Assembly: GCF_020524495.1 (NCBI RefSeq)
Contig: NZ_JAIVLB010000011.1
Location: 1-64,000, forward strand
Length of the DNA stretch: 64,000 bases
Reading direction: 5' to 3'
DNA from: Bacillus stratosphericus
GTDB lineage: Bacteria > Bacillota > Bacilli > Bacillales > Bacillaceae
Below are positions 36,181-45,447 of this stretch, piece after piece. How positions within the stretch are numbered: the first letter of the stretch is position 1; every line of letters begins with the position of its first letter. The translations under genes were made by a program, and so were the position numbers. A model generated the notes under the pieces. The model was not told the origin of the DNA. It worked only from the letters and a program-made list of their open reading frames with translations, and made no database searches.

Positions 36181-37212
36181 TTATATGCGTGTCAGTTCGT
36201 GCATAATCTCTTCAACGGTTAAAATGGAGTGAATACGGCCAACACCCTGTCCTGCCCAAAGAGCCATTTGATCAGGGTTTCCTGCGGTAGCAGCGGCTTT
36301 TCGCATCGGTGTCGTCCATACATGCTGAACTGGATAAGGAAGGACCCTATCTTCATTTTTTCTTTCTTCCTCCATCCATTCGTTCACAATTCCTCTTGCT
36401 CTTTTCCCTGAAAAAAGTCTTGTGATCTTGGTTTCACTGCTTTCCGCCTGTAAAATCGCCTTTTTGTATACGTCTGCTGCTGCACTTTCCTGGCTGGCTA
36501 AAAATCTTGTGCCTATTTGAACCGCATCCGCTCCAAGCGCTAGAGCGGCTTTCACTCCTGCTCGATCTGTGATCCCGCCTGCAGCAATCAATGGTACTCG
36601 GCAGAGCAGCTTGACGTCGGTAATCAGACTAAAAAGTCCCAAGAGGGCATCTCCTTTTGAAGATAAAAAGGTACCACGATGTCCCCCTGCTTCGCTTCCT
36701 TGCAGAACAATGGCATCCATTCCTTTCTCCTCTAAAAGCAGTGCCTCCTCTTTTGTTGTGGCGGTTCCAATTAAAAGAATCCCCTTTTGTTTGAAGCGTT
36801 GAATGGTTTGTTCATTTGGACAAGCGAAAGTAAAGGAAACGACCGGTACTTCTTCTTCCAGAAGAATGTTGATTTTCTGTTCAAAATCATCCCACAATGC
36901 TTCTTCGCTTGGCATACGATCAGCTGACGGATATGCAGGCAGCCGCTTTTCCCAAAACGCTACGTCTTCTTTTTTGGGTTCAGAAATTGGCTCTGGAACA
37001 AACACATTGACCTGAAACTGGCGGGGTGTCAGCTGTTTGACCTGCTTCATTTGCTGCCTCATTTTGTCAGGCTGCACATACCCACTTGCCAAGCTGCCAA
37101 GTCCCCCGTACTGTGAAACAGTGGCTGCCAGATGCGGTGTCACAGCTCCTCCGGCCATTGGCGCTTGGATGATTCCATGTTCGATTTGAAATAATGTCGT
37201 GATATCCCCCAT
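36181..37212 (-). CDS. Nitronate monooxygenase-like flavoprotein
   Basis: 343 residues. TIM-barrel FMN enzyme of the 2-nitropropane dioxygenase/NMO family: IIQAPMAGGAVTPHLAATVS at the start, QVNVFVPEP near 85, MDAIVLQGSEAGGHRGTFLS near 170 with the conserved His in GGHRG, LIAAGGITD, and GADAVQIGTRFLASQES for FMN phosphate binding. It probably detoxifies alkyl nitronates; the enoyl-reductase FabK has a similar fold, so the substrate is not certain. An ATG at 37212 is preceded by GGGGG. Confidence 0.85.
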   Translation of the reverse strand: MGDITTLFQIEHGIIQAPMAGGAVTPHLAATVSQYGGLGSLASGYVQPDKMRQQMKQVKQLTPRQFQVNVFVPEPISEPKKEDVAFWEKRLPAYPSADRMPSEEALWDDFEQKINILLEEEVPVVSFTFACPNEQTIQRFKQKGILLIGTATTKEEALLLEEKGMDAIVLQGSEAGGHRGTFLSSKGDALLGLFSLITDVKLLCRVPLIAAGGITDRAGVKAALALGADAVQIGTRFLASQESAAADVYKKAILQAESSETKITRLFSGKRARGIVNEWMEEERKNEDRVLPYPVQHVWTTPMRKAAATAGNPDQMALWAGQGVGRIHSILTVEEIMHELTRI

Positions 37213-37228
37213 TTATTTCCCCCATTTC

Positions 37229-37630
37229 TTATTCATTTGATGACACTTGTACAAAAAAATGCCGATGTCTCGGTCCGTCAAACTCACAGAAATAGATTCC
37301 TTGCCACGTGCCAAGCACGAGATCACCATCATGGATGAGAACATGCTGAGACGCCCCCATATAACTCGCTTTCATGTGTGCTGCTGTATTTCCTTCCATA
37401 TGGCGGTCCTTCGGATGTTCCCACAGAAAAATTTCGTCAAGCCGGCGGAGCATATCTCGTTTCACATCTGGGTCTGCATTTTCATTAATCGTGATCCCTG
37501 CTGTCGTATGTGGACAGTAGACAATAACAGTCCCGTTCTGAATTCCTGTTTCCTTGATATATTGATGAACCTCGTGTGTGACGTCTATCATGTCATCGCG
37601 TCTATCTGTTTGTACATTGATTTTTTTCAT
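37229..37630 (-). CDS. yugU: YugU, UPF0047 family protein
   Basis: 133 residues with AAAGGAG before the ATG. The short all-β family has conserved [20 protein letters not shown] near 40-60, [16 protein letters not shown] and [15 protein letters not shown]; the three His in these blocks suggest a metal site. Homologues can complement thiamine-phosphate synthase loss weakly; the true role is open. It lies next to the nitronate monooxygenase-like gene in the order known from B. subtilis. Confidence 0.88.
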   Translation of the reverse strand: MKKINVQTDRRDDMIDVTHEVHQYIKETGIQNGTVIVYCPHTTAGITINENADPDVKRDMLRRLDEIFLWEHPKDRHMEGNTAAHMKASYMGASQHVLIHDGDLVLGTWQGIYFCEFDGPRHRHFFVQVSSNE

Positions 37631-37764
37631 ATGAGCGACTCCTTTTGTCGTTTCTATAAAACCATACCCTTTTTATGTGAAACAAATCTCTGCCTATCCG
37701 AAGAAATCTTTGTCTTACCTAAAGTTTACCAAGCAAAAAAACCTCGTCAAGCGCTACGAGGTTT

Positions 37765-39069
37765 TTAGGAGAAATGAACCTTTTTGATTTCAATGGTTCG
37801 AATATGGTGATCTTCTGCATCTATGATGGTAAATTCACAGCCTTCTGCTTCAATCGTATCTCCAATCTCAAAATCAAATTTATGCGTCATCATCCAGCCG
37901 GCAATTGTATCAACATCATCATTCTCAATGGCTAAATCCAATAAATCATTCACCTCATCAATCAAGGCTTTCCCATCCATTACATAGTGGAAATCACCTT
38001 TTTTGACGATGTGAGGGGTTTCATCTTGATCATATTCGTCTCGAATTTCGCCCACAATTTCCTCTAATATGTCCTCTACTGTGACAAGTCCGGCTGTTCC
38101 TCCATATTCGTCTACTAGCACCGACATATGAATTCGTTCCTTTTGCATCAAAATGAGCAATTCTTGAATAGGAGTGCTTTCAATCACCCGAATGACCGGA
38201 CGCATTAAGTCTTCAATCGTCACATCTTGATTTAAAAAGCTCGCCTTGAACACATCTTTGCTATTGATGAGACCAATCACATGATCTTTGTCTTCTTTAA
38301 TGACAGGGTAACGTGTGTACCTTTCGTTCAGCATAAAATGGGTGACATCCTCAAGCGTCTGTTCAATGTCAATAGCTGAGATTTCTGTGCGAGGAATCAT
38401 GATCTCTCTCGCCACTCGGTTATCAAATACAAATATTTTATTCACATATTTGTATTCAGATTGGTTGATCTCTCCCTTCTCATAGCTTTCAGACAAAATA
38501 AGACGCAACTCTTCCTCACTGATCGCCATTTCATGTTCTTTGACAGAATGAAAACCAAATAATTTCACGATTCCTCGCGCAGCGCCATTTAATGCTTTAA
38601 TGAACGGGTACATGATTTTATAAAAGAAAATGAGTGGTTTTGCAGTCACAAGACTAACGGCCTCTGCCTTTTGAATGGCAATCGTTTTGGGCGCCAGCTC
38701 TCCAACGACCACATGCAAAAACGTAATGATCACAAATGCGATGATAAAAGATAAGATGTCTGTCAATGCGGAATGAAGTTCTAATTTTTCGAAAAGCGGA
38801 TGCAAAAAATGCTCCACCGTCGGTTCTCCTAACCACCCTAAGCCTAATGCCGTGATGGTGATACCGAGCTGACAGGCGGATAGATATTCATCAAGATTCG
38901 ATGTCAGCTTTTGAACATGGATGGCTCTCTTATCACCGCTTTCGATCAACTGATTGATTTTGGACCCTCTAATTTTCACAATCGCAAATTCAGTGACAAC
39001 AAAAAATGCTGTCGCAGCAATGAGTAATATGACTAAAAATACGTTTAAAATATACAAAAAAACCCTCAC
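37765..39069 (-). CDS. yugS: YugS, CNNM/CBS-domain membrane protein (hemolysin-like family)
   Basis: 434 residues from GTG 39069, or 430 from TTG 39057, which fits the ~429 of B. subtilis YugS better; the start is uncertain because a hairpin overlies it. Four membrane segments of the CNNM (DUF21) domain to about 185 with VVVGELAPKTIAIQKAEAVS, then two CBS motifs (REIMIPRTEISAID, LMRPVIRVIESTPI) and a C-terminal CorC_HlyC transporter-associated domain. Relatives export divalent cations such as Mg2+. Downstream of yugP. Confidence 0.9.
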   Translation of the reverse strand: MRVFLYILNVFLVILLIAATAFFVVTEFAIVKIRGSKINQLIESGDKRAIHVQKLTSNLDEYLSACQLGITITALGLGWLGEPTVEHFLHPLFEKLELHSALTDILSFIIAFVIITFLHVVVGELAPKTIAIQKAEAVSLVTAKPLIFFYKIMYPFIKALNGAARGIVKLFGFHSVKEHEMAISEEELRLILSESYEKGEINQSEYKYVNKIFVFDNRVAREIMIPRTEISAIDIEQTLEDVTHFMLNERYTRYPVIKEDKDHVIGLINSKDVFKASFLNQDVTIEDLMRPVIRVIESTPIQELLILMQKERIHMSVLVDEYGGTAGLVTVEDILEEIVGEIRDEYDQDETPHIVKKGDFHYVMDGKALIDEVNDLLDLAIENDDVDTIAGWMMTHKFDFEIGDTIEAEGCEFTIIDAEDHHIRTIEIKKVHFS

Positions 39070-39085
39070 CTAATATTGGTAAGGG
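39056..39085 (-). terminator. Terminator-like hairpin overlapping the yugS start
   Basis: CCCTTACC and GGTGAGGG form an 8-bp stem (one G-U) with loop AATATTA, followed by seven T, on the minus strand just after yugP. The second arm and T-run include the first codons of yugS. Confidence 0.7.
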
Positions 39086-39105
39086 CTCACCTCCTCTGGC
39101 GTTAA

Positions 39106-39789
39106 TTAATTATTACGGCCATTTAGGAAGATCATTACAAAACGAAGCAATTCAAACAGCGAGACAAGTGCTGCTGCTACATACGTAAGAGCTGCAGCAT
39201 TTAACACCTTGTTCACGCCTCTTTCTTCACTGCTTCTAATGATTCCTTCTGAAACAATGATATCTTTTGCACGAGAACTTGCATTAAACTCGACAGGCAA
39301 TGTGACAAGCTGAAAGAACACAGCTGCTGAGAACAAAATGATCCCAAGCCCGATTAAGTTAAGGCTGCCAAGCAATAATCCACCAAGGAAAAGAAGCGGG
39401 GCAACACCAGATGCAAAGTTCACAACAGGGAAGATTTTATGTCTCAGGACAAGCGCACCATAGGATTCCTGATGCTGCAAGGCATGTCCAACCTCGTGTG
39501 ATGCGACTGAAATGGCCGAAATGGAATGGCCATAATACACTGGTTCAGATAAACGAACCACACGCTGCGTCGGGTCGTAATGATCAGTCAAAGTTCCTCT
39601 TACCGGTTCAACAGGTATATCGTGTAACCCGTTGCGATCTAAAATATATCGAGCGGTTTCAGCACCTGTTTTCATACTGGATGCTTCAACCTTTGAATAC
39701 TTTTCAAAATGGTTCTTCACTTTAAATTGTGCCCAAAATGACAATCCCAATGCGACAAATGTTAAAAAATAAAAAAATAGCATGCTCAT
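39106..39789 (-). CDS. yugP: YugP, membrane zinc metallopeptidase
   Basis: 227 residues. A first membrane segment at 3-20, the HExxH motif in SVASHEVGHALQHQESYG near residue 97, then two or three membrane helices (GVAPLLFLGGLLLGSLNLIGL) and a conserved EFNASSRAKDIIVSEGI, in which the Glu is the third metal ligand. It belongs to the neutral zinc metallopeptidase (Zn_peptidase_2) family. Substrate unknown. Same neighbour order (yugS-yugP) as in B. subtilis. Confidence 0.9.
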   Translation of the reverse strand: MSMLFFYFLTFVALGLSFWAQFKVKNHFEKYSKVEASSMKTGAETARYILDRNGLHDIPVEPVRGTLTDHYDPTQRVVRLSEPVYYGHSISAISVASHEVGHALQHQESYGALVLRHKIFPVVNFASGVAPLLFLGGLLLGSLNLIGLGIILFSAAVFFQLVTLPVEFNASSRAKDIIVSEGIIRSSEERGVNKVLNAAALTYVAAALVSLFELLRFVMIFLNGRNN

Positions 39790-39861
39790 CAGCTTCCTTT
39801 TAATTTTATATATTTATTTACAATTTTAATGGGTTTTATGTAACGTGTACAGCAAAAATCA

Positions 39862-40086
39862 CTAGGTCTTTTTGAGGGGGATGACAGCGCCAATGAAAAA
39901 GAAGAACATGCCCAAGCATGCTGTATAAAATGTCACAGTCCCATACAGATCTTGAAAAAAGCGCAACCATGAGAAATCACTCATGAAATGATTCACAGCA
40001 TTTAAATCAAAGACAAGCAAGATCATAGCTGATGATAAAAAGTGTGCACCGATAAAAAGAAGTACGGTCTTTTGAACGAACGACAT
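39862..40086 (-). CDS. Small membrane protein of unknown function
   Basis: 74 residues, AAGGAGGGA before the ATG. Two membrane segments: 6-28 (TVLLFIGAHFLSSAMILLVF) and about 48-68 (TVTFYTACLGMFFFFIGAVI), ending in PLKKT. I do not recognise the family. It lies between yugP and the yugO relic. Confidence 0.65.
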   Translation of the reverse strand: MSFVQKTVLLFIGAHFLSSAMILLVFDLNAVNHFMSDFSWLRFFQDLYGTVTFYTACLGMFFFFIGAVIPLKKT

Positions 40087-40201
40087 TCGAATTCCCTCCT
40101 TCTCCTCTCTTATTTTAAGATATGGGATCTGTTTTCATACATGACGAAGATGAAAAAATGTTTTCTCAATCATGCATAGTCTCCTTGAAAGGAAGAGTTC
40201 G

Positions 40202-40640
40202 ATGAAATCAAACCGTATTTTTATCGCTTGACTAAGGTGGCCTCTTATCTTCACATTGCTATCCTCATTTGTTTCTTGCTGCTCTTTTTTGGTCAATTAA
40301 GCGGCATGAATTCACAGCAGATATGCAAAGTGTCTTAACCTTACTTGTGGCAAAAGGACTAAATCCTTCATTATACTGTTTAATTGAGACCTTGACAGAC
40401 AGATACGTGAAAAATGCTGAGCGTCCTGGAGCAATCCAAGTCATTCATACGTCTGATGCAACCCCCCCCCCCCCCGCATTAGCTGGTAAAACGTACTTAA
40501 CAGTGCTCCGCCACTTCTTAGAGCATCATGTGATCATTGTGGGCGTACAAAAAAGAAGGATCCATGATGAATCCTCCCTTTGGAAAATGAGCTTCATCCA
40601 GAGGGCGAGCTATTGCGCGTTAAAGCAGTGCGTCTTCTAA
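40202..40640 (+). pseudogene. yugO: yugO potassium channel, reduced by internal deletion
   Basis: From ATG 40202 (GGAAGAG upstream): MKSNRIFIA, then a TGA where B. subtilis YugO has Trp, LRWPL and, in another frame, IAILICFLLLFFGQL, the first membrane segment. The pore and most of the RCK domain (around 220 residues) are missing. From 40310 comes ADMQSVLTLLVAKGLNPSLY, IETLTDRYVKNAERPGA, matching the later RCK part, then a run of 14 C and LTVLRHFLEHHVIIVGVQK. YugO links potassium release to biofilm signalling in B. subtilis; this strain cannot make it. Its end overlaps convergent yugN by about 21 nt. Confidence 0.82.
40462..40475 (+). repeat. Homopolymer of 14 C inside the yugO relic
   Basis: Unusually long for a genome of this base composition. 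It sits near the break between two yugO pieces and would be prone to slippage and to sequencing error. Confidence 0.85.
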
Positions 40641-41021
40641 TTCCTTGACAAGTGAAAAACCAATTTCAGTATAAGCTTTTGACACATCTCCATCCTTCTC
40701 TTTTGGTTCTTGGAATTGGTTAAATGATGCCCCGACATTTCCAACCATTGCATAATCATCTAATTTGTCTTGATACACATGCTTTAAGAGAAATGGATGT
40801 CCCATTTTTACTACAACGCCTGGCTGATCAAGCTGCCCTTTCTCGGCTGTAAATGGAACTCTGAGAAAGGTATAGCCTTCACGGTTATCAATTTTATAAT
40901 CAAAGTACCCGTGGTCGTAATCCCAATTGCCATTAATGACATAGCCAAGCGGCTTCATCGTTTCTTCTAGATGGTAAAGCGAAAAGCTTTCACCTGTTAG
41001 CCTGGATGGTACATGAATCAT
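40620..41021 (-). CDS. yugN: YugN family protein
   Basis: 133 residues with AGGAGGG upstream. MIHVPSRLTGESFSLYHLEE, NGNWDYDHGYFDYKIDN, FLRVPFTAEKGQLDQPG are features of the YugN family, a soluble α/β fold of unknown role conserved in Bacillus. The gene runs toward pgi in the order known from B. subtilis. Confidence 0.85.
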   Translation of the reverse strand: MIHVPSRLTGESFSLYHLEETMKPLGYVINGNWDYDHGYFDYKIDNREGYTFLRVPFTAEKGQLDQPGVVVKMGHPFLLKHVYQDKLDDYAMVGNVGASFNQFQEPKEKDGDVSKAYTEIGFSLVKELEDALL

Positions 41022-41065
41022 GAGGAACCCTCCTTTTTGTAATAGGGTTCGTTAAACATAGGAAT

Positions 41066-41269
41066 TCATACATCTCCTCTCTTGATTTGCACATTGTTTG
41101 TAAAAGCGGCATCAATCAAGCTCTTCTCGGATGATGTACGGCTCTCATTAGCGCTCCCTACACCTGACGTACCCTTCACAGCACTCATCGGACATATCCG
41201 TCCGATATTGCCAAAGTTGACAATCGCCTGCCCGGAAATGTCATGGATATAAATATGATTTGTTCTCAT
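41066..41269 (-). CDS. GerPA/GerPF-like spore germination protein
   Basis: 67 residues from ATG 41269 (GGAGG upstream). The sequence MRTNHIYIHDISGQAIVNFG followed by SAVKGTSGVGSAN resembles GerPA/GerPF proteins, which have the pattern (V/I)xFGD...SxxKxxxGxGSxN and act in the spore coat to let germinants through. It is a stand-alone copy, not in a gerP operon. Family call moderate. Confidence 0.7.
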   Translation of the reverse strand: MRTNHIYIHDISGQAIVNFGNIGRICPMSAVKGTSGVGSANESRTSSEKSLIDAAFTNNVQIKRGDV

Positions 41270-41341
41270 CGCTTCATCAACCTCCTCCATTGATTATTCT
41301 ATGTATGGAGATTAGGGAGGCTTGCACTGAAACCATGAGAA

Positions 41342-41400
41342 CAAAAAAAAGGCACACCTTATGAAAGGGGACTGACCCCAAAAGATGTGCTTTTTTTGTT
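41342..41400. terminator. Terminator of pgi
   Basis: GCACA...TGTGC stem with an inner GGGGTCAGTCCCC stem; T-runs on both sides, so it can work in both directions. Confidence 0.8.
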
Positions 41401-41401
41401 C

Positions 41402-42757
41402 TTATGATTGTTTTAGACGGCTCTCAAGCTCTGCCTTTTTCTCTTCAAAGCCCGGTTTTCCTAATAAAGCAAACATATTCACTTTATACGCTTCTACTCC
41501 AGGCTGATCGAATGGATTGACACCTAGTAAATACCCAGACATCGCACATGCTTTCTCGAAGAAATACACGAGATATCCGAACGTATAAGCATCCATCTCA
41601 GGAATCGTGACAATTAGATTCGGTACTTTTCCATCAGTATGGGCAAGCATTGTTCCTTCAAATGCTTTTTTATTCACGAAATCCACCGTTTTCCCTGCTA
41701 GATAATTCAAGCCATCAAGGTCTTGTTCTTCTGCTTCGATGACAAGCTCATGTCGAGGCTTGTTTACATTCACGATGGTTTCAAACAAGTCTCTTCTTCC
41801 TTCTTGTACATATTGACCAAGTGAATGAAGATCCGTTGAGAAGTTGGCAGATGAAGGATAGATTCCTTTTTCATCTTTCCCTTCACTTTCGCCAAATAAC
41901 TGCTTCCACCATTCTGCGAAGTATTGTAATCCTGGCTCATAGTTAATCAGCATTTCAATCGTCCGGCCTTTATTGTAAAGAACATTACGAACAACCGCAT
42001 ATTGATAAGCCGCATTTTCTGAGAGTTCAGATGAAGCGAAGTCTTCGCTTGCTTTCGCAGCACCTTCCATCATTTGATCAATGTCTGCACCGCTCACAGC
42101 GATTGGCAACAGACCAACTGCTGTTAAAACGGAATAGCGTCCGCCGACATCATCAGGGATGATAAATGATTCATAGCCTTCTTCAGTTGCTAATGTTTTG
42201 AGTGCCCCACGTGCCTTGTCAGTTGTCGCATAGATACGTTTTTTCGCTTCTTCAGCACCATATTTTTCGATAAGGAGCTTTTTAAAGATGCGGAACGCAA
42301 TGGCTGGTTCTGTTGTTGTACCAGATTTTGAAATCACGTTAATGGAGAAATCGGCATCTTCTAGCATATCCATTACATCTGTTAAATAAGAAGAACTGAT
42401 GTTGTTTCCAATAAAGATGATTTGCGGTGTTTTGCGTTTGCCTTTTGGCAGAGTATTATAGAAAGAATGGTTTAAAAACTCAATTGCTGCACGTGCGCCA
42501 AGATAAGAACCACCGATTCCAACAACGAGTAAAACATCAGAATCAGACTTAATTTTTTCAGCACTTTTTTTTATGCGGGCAAATTCTTCATGATCATATT
42601 GCTTCGGTAAGTCAATCCAGCCTAAATAATCACTGCCTGCACCCGTTTGCTCATGAATATTATGATGGGCTACCTTCACAAAATCTTTTAAATATGTAAG
42701 TTCATGTTCTTGAAAGAAAGGTAACGCTTTCGAGTAGTCAAATTGAATATGTGTCAT
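41402..42757 (-). CDS. pgi: Glucose-6-phosphate isomerase
   Basis: 451 residues from ATG 42757 (GGAGGG upstream); B. subtilis Pgi has 450. Interconverts glucose-6-phosphate and fructose-6-phosphate. Sequence shows [17 protein letters not shown] near 75, [17 protein letters not shown] (sugar-phosphate binding), and the C-terminal signature-containing region [12 protein letters not shown] near 415, where the Lys is catalytic. Single-gene unit with its own terminator. Confidence 0.96.
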   Translation of the reverse strand: MTHIQFDYSKALPFFQEHELTYLKDFVKVAHHNIHEQTGAGSDYLGWIDLPKQYDHEEFARIKKSAEKIKSDSDVLLVVGIGGSYLGARAAIEFLNHSFYNTLPKGKRKTPQIIFIGNNISSSYLTDVMDMLEDADFSINVISKSGTTTEPAIAFRIFKKLLIEKYGAEEAKKRIYATTDKARGALKTLATEEGYESFIIPDDVGGRYSVLTAVGLLPIAVSGADIDQMMEGAAKASEDFASSELSENAAYQYAVVRNVLYNKGRTIEMLINYEPGLQYFAEWWKQLFGESEGKDEKGIYPSSANFSTDLHSLGQYVQEGRRDLFETIVNVNKPRHELVIEAEEQDLDGLNYLAGKTVDFVNKKAFEGTMLAHTDGKVPNLIVTIPEMDAYTFGYLVYFFEKACAMSGYLLGVNPFDQPGVEAYKVNMFALLGKPGFEEKKAELESRLKQS

Positions 42758-42845
42758 CGCTTGTAAGCCCTCCATTACGTTAGTTCTGTCCATTTCACTT
42801 TATCGGAACTAGCTATTGAAATCAAGTGATTGTCACGGTGCAGCA

Positions 42846-42874
42846 AAAAGCCGCTTCTCATGAGGAGAAGCGGC
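42846..42874 (-). terminator. Terminator after the yugJ/yugK relic
   Basis: GCCGCTTCTCC TCAT GAGAAGCGGC followed by TTTTTG on the minus strand. Confidence 0.8.
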
Positions 42875-42882
42875 AATCCGTA

Positions 42883-43235
42883 TTATGAAGTAGCTTTCAA
42901 AATAGACAGAATGTCATCAAGGTATAGTTTCATAAAATTTCCAAATCCCCCATATGCCATTTGTTCTGCCGCGATCATAATCCGCTAACGGCTTGTTCAC
43001 CTAGTTTAAACCGTTCCACATTATGATCAAGTGTGTAAATAAGATGGTTTCAAGAAGACATAAATCGTATGGTTGACTCAAACCCGCAAGCTCAGTGATT
43101 GTAGCTCCAGATTCTTTTAGGATGCTGACAACTTGATCATATAGGCCGTTTCGTTTAATACTGCCTCCATCATATACAAGTAATACGTTTTTTCCATAGT
43201 GTTTAAGTTCATCTGAAGGGACTGATACTTCTCCT
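42883..43235 (-). pseudogene. yugJ/yugK-type alcohol dehydrogenase with large internal deletion
   Basis: The minus strand first reads DELKHYGKNVLLVYDGGSIK and RNGLYDQVVSILKESGATI, an N-terminal piece of the iron-dependent butanol dehydrogenase family; it then collapses in frame and ends with AYGGFGNFMKL ... DDILSILKATS, the family's C-terminus. A full protein has about 387 residues, so some 250 codons are missing. B. subtilis has two such genes, yugK and yugJ, between pgi and yuzA. One has gone and the other is this ghost. Confidence 0.82.
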
Positions 43236-43364
43236 TTTTACATTATGCGCCTCATTTATTCCAAAAGTCATGTAATTTTTTTAAAATCCATTTTCTTACG
43301 CATAGTTTGGCTAAAAATCTGCAAAATATAAATGTATTGATCTGTAGCGAAAGGAGGAATCACG

Positions 43365-43598
43365 ATGAGTGCTATTCAGCGTATTGCCCTCGTGCTCACG
43401 ATTATCGGTGCTATTAACTGGGGACTAATCGGCTTTTTTCAATTTGACTTAGTAGCAGCGATTTTTGGCGGTCAAGGTTCTGCATTATCACGTATTATCT
43501 ATGGTCTTGTTGGAATTGCAGGTCTTGTCAACCTTGGTCTATTGTTTAAGCCAAGTGAAGAAGCTGTCCGTGACGAGCCGAATCCAGAAGTTCGCTAA
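43365..43598 (+). CDS. yuzA: YuzA, DUF378 membrane protein
   Basis: 77 residues. MSAIQRIALVLTIIGAINWG with LIGFFQFDLVAAIFGG and ALSRIIYGLVGIAGL is the DUF378 signature (GAINWGLIGFF...LSRIIYGLVGLAGL), two membrane helices. AAAGGAGG precedes the ATG. Role unknown. Confidence 0.9.
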   Translation: MSAIQRIALVLTIIGAINWGLIGFFQFDLVAAIFGGQGSALSRIIYGLVGIAGLVNLGLLFKPSEEAVRDEPNPEVR

Positions 43599-43605
43599 AC
43601 AAAAA

Positions 43606-43668
43606 GACATAAAAAAGCTGCCACATGTGGCAGCCCAAAGCACCGTTTGAAGCGGTGCTTTTTTTATT
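43606..43668. terminator. Bidirectional terminator between yuzA and yugI
   Basis: AAGCACCGTTTGAAGCGGTGCTT flanked by T-run on the plus strand and by the yugI end on the minus strand; a second small hairpin GCTGCCACATGTGGCAGC precedes it. Confidence 0.8.
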
Positions 43669-44056
43669 TCTTAATTAAGTCTGTACGGTTAGATTGCTCA
43701 ATCCACTCTTCAAGTTTATCTTTAAGTGTATTGAAACCTTGTGGTGCAGCAGCTTCTTCTTTCACTTGCTGTGGTCTTTGTTTCTTTGGTTTGCTTTCTT
43801 TTCTTTCAGGTGCTTCTTGTGTTGCACGAATAGAAAGGCTGATTTTACCAGCTTTCTCATCAACAGAAAGAACTTTTACTTGTACTTCGTCGCCAATTGA
43901 AAGGTGCTCGTTGATGTCTTTTACAAAGCCATGTGTTACTTCAGATATATGCACAAGTCCTTGAGTTTCTTCATCTAATGCAACAAACGCACCATACGCT
44001 TGTAATCCTGTTACTTTACCAGTGTAAACACTGCCTACTTCAAACTTTGTCGCCAT
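43664..44056 (-). CDS. yugI: YugI, S1 RNA-binding domain protein (general stress protein 13)
   Basis: 130 residues. An S1/OB-fold domain at 1-75: FEVGSVYTGKVTGLQAYGAF, GLVHISEVTHGFVKDINEHL, GDEVQVKVLSVDEKAGKISL. The C-terminal part is Lys/Glu-rich and disordered, ending NTLKDKLEEWIEQS. B. subtilis YugI (Gsp13) is induced by stress and by SigB-independent routes; here control is not visible. Confidence 0.9.
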   Translation of the reverse strand: MATKFEVGSVYTGKVTGLQAYGAFVALDEETQGLVHISEVTHGFVKDINEHLSIGDEVQVKVLSVDEKAGKISLSIRATQEAPERKESKPKKQRPQQVKEEAAAPQGFNTLKDKLEEWIEQSNRTDLIKK

Positions 44057-44162
44057 GATAACAACTCCTAAATAAATGTTTTAATATTCGTTTATACGCA
44101 ATTAAAAACTATATCATAGAACGGACAGTTACGCAAAATATTTTTTAAAAAGGTTTAGATGA

Positions 44163-44213
44163 TAACAAAAGGGGGAATACCTGAAAACAAGAATGCTTTC
44201 TAGTATTCCCCCT
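44163..44213 (-). terminator. Terminator of alaT
   Basis: AGGGGGAATAC and GTATTCCCCCT form an 11-bp stem, with TTTTGTTAT on the minus strand. A plus-strand hairpin GGCATGAGTCC...GATGCC plus T7 lies at 44221-44258. Confidence 0.8.
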
Positions 44214-44253
44214 AATTTGAGAGGCATGAGTCCAGATGGATTGATGCCTTTTT

Positions 44254-45447
44254 TTATTTTAAGATGACAGGTGCTTCTTCTTTCACTTGTCTATCCTGCA
44301 AGAAACGCTGGATTCTTGAAAGTGATTCCTGAAGATGATCAAGTGACGAAGCATATGAACAGCGAATATGACCTTCACCACTTGGACCGAATACATTTCC
44401 AGGGACAACCGCTACTTTTTCGCTTAGCAGCAGCTCCTCAGCAAATTGTTCTGAGGTCATACCGGTACTTTTGATGGATGGGAAGGCGTAAAATGCTCCG
44501 TTTGGCTGATGACATGTCAAACCAAGTTCATTGAGAGAGCCGACAAACAAATTACGGCGTCTTCTGTAGCTTTTTTTCATTTTCCCTACATCTTCAAGTC
44601 CATTTTTTAATGCTTCTTTTGCCGCATATTGTGCCATAGCCGGAGCACACATCATAGAATATTGATGTATTTTCAGCATGGCATCACACAGTTCAGGTGG
44701 TGCTGCCACATACCCTAAGCGCCATCCTGTCATGGCAAACCCTTTTGAAAAGCCTGAAATCAAGATCGTTCTTTCCTTCATATCTTGAATCGCCGCAACG
44801 CTTGTGAAAGCTTCATCGTACGTCAGCTCTGCGTAAATTTCATCAGTGATGATTAAAAGGTCATGCTCTTTTGCAAACTGGGCAATATCTTCGAGCTCTT
44901 CCTTTGAATATACAGACCCTGTTGGGTTTGACGGAGAGCATAGCAAGATGGCTTTTGTCTTCGGCGTGAGCTTCTTGCGAAGATCAGCAGAATCCGCTTT
45001 GAAATCTTTTTCAGCCGATGTACTTAAATAAACAGGCACCCCGCCTGCAAGTGTCGTCAAAGCCCCATATGCTACAAAACAAGGCTCTGGAATGATCACT
45101 TCATCGCCACTGTTTAAAATCGCACGAAAGGCCAAATCAAGGGCCTGGCTTCCGCCAACTGTAATGATCAGTTCATCTTCTGAACTGTAATCAATGTGAA
45201 ATCGCTTATATAAATAGTGACTCAGTTCTTTTCGCAAAGATAACAGACCTGCATTCGCCGTATAAGAGGTAAGTCCTTGTTCTAATGACATAATGCTTGC
45301 TTCTCTGACATTCCAAGCTGTCACGAAATCGGGTTCGCCAACACCAAGGGAGATGACCCCTTTCATTGTGGCTGCCAAATCAAAGAATTTCCGAATACCT
45401 GACGGCTGGATACTTTGTACCGTGTCAGATAAATAAGACTTTTTCAT
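44254..45447 (-). CDS. alaT: Alanine aminotransferase AlaT (class I PLP enzyme)
   Basis: 397 residues. PLP fold type I: SLGVGEPDFVTAWNVREASI near 35, GGSQALDLAFRAILNSGDE, CSPSNPTGSVYS, DEIYAELTYDE, and the PLP lysine in SGFSKGFAMTGWRLGYV near residue 235. It is the B. subtilis YugH/AlaT, whose pairing with the Lrp-type regulator AlaR in one operon is known. Its start is one base after the alaR stop. It likely runs alanine-pyruvate transamination. Confidence 0.92.
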   Translation of the reverse strand: MKKSYLSDTVQSIQPSGIRKFFDLAATMKGVISLGVGEPDFVTAWNVREASIMSLEQGLTSYTANAGLLSLRKELSHYLYKRFHIDYSSEDELIITVGGSQALDLAFRAILNSGDEVIIPEPCFVAYGALTTLAGGVPVYLSTSAEKDFKADSADLRKKLTPKTKAILLCSPSNPTGSVYSKEELEDIAQFAKEHDLLIITDEIYAELTYDEAFTSVAAIQDMKERTILISGFSKGFAMTGWRLGYVAAPPELCDAMLKIHQYSMMCAPAMAQYAAKEALKNGLEDVGKMKKSYRRRRNLFVGSLNELGLTCHQPNGAFYAFPSIKSTGMTSEQFAEELLLSEKVAVVPGNVFGPSGEGHIRCSYASSLDHLQESLSRIQRFLQDRQVKEEAPVILK

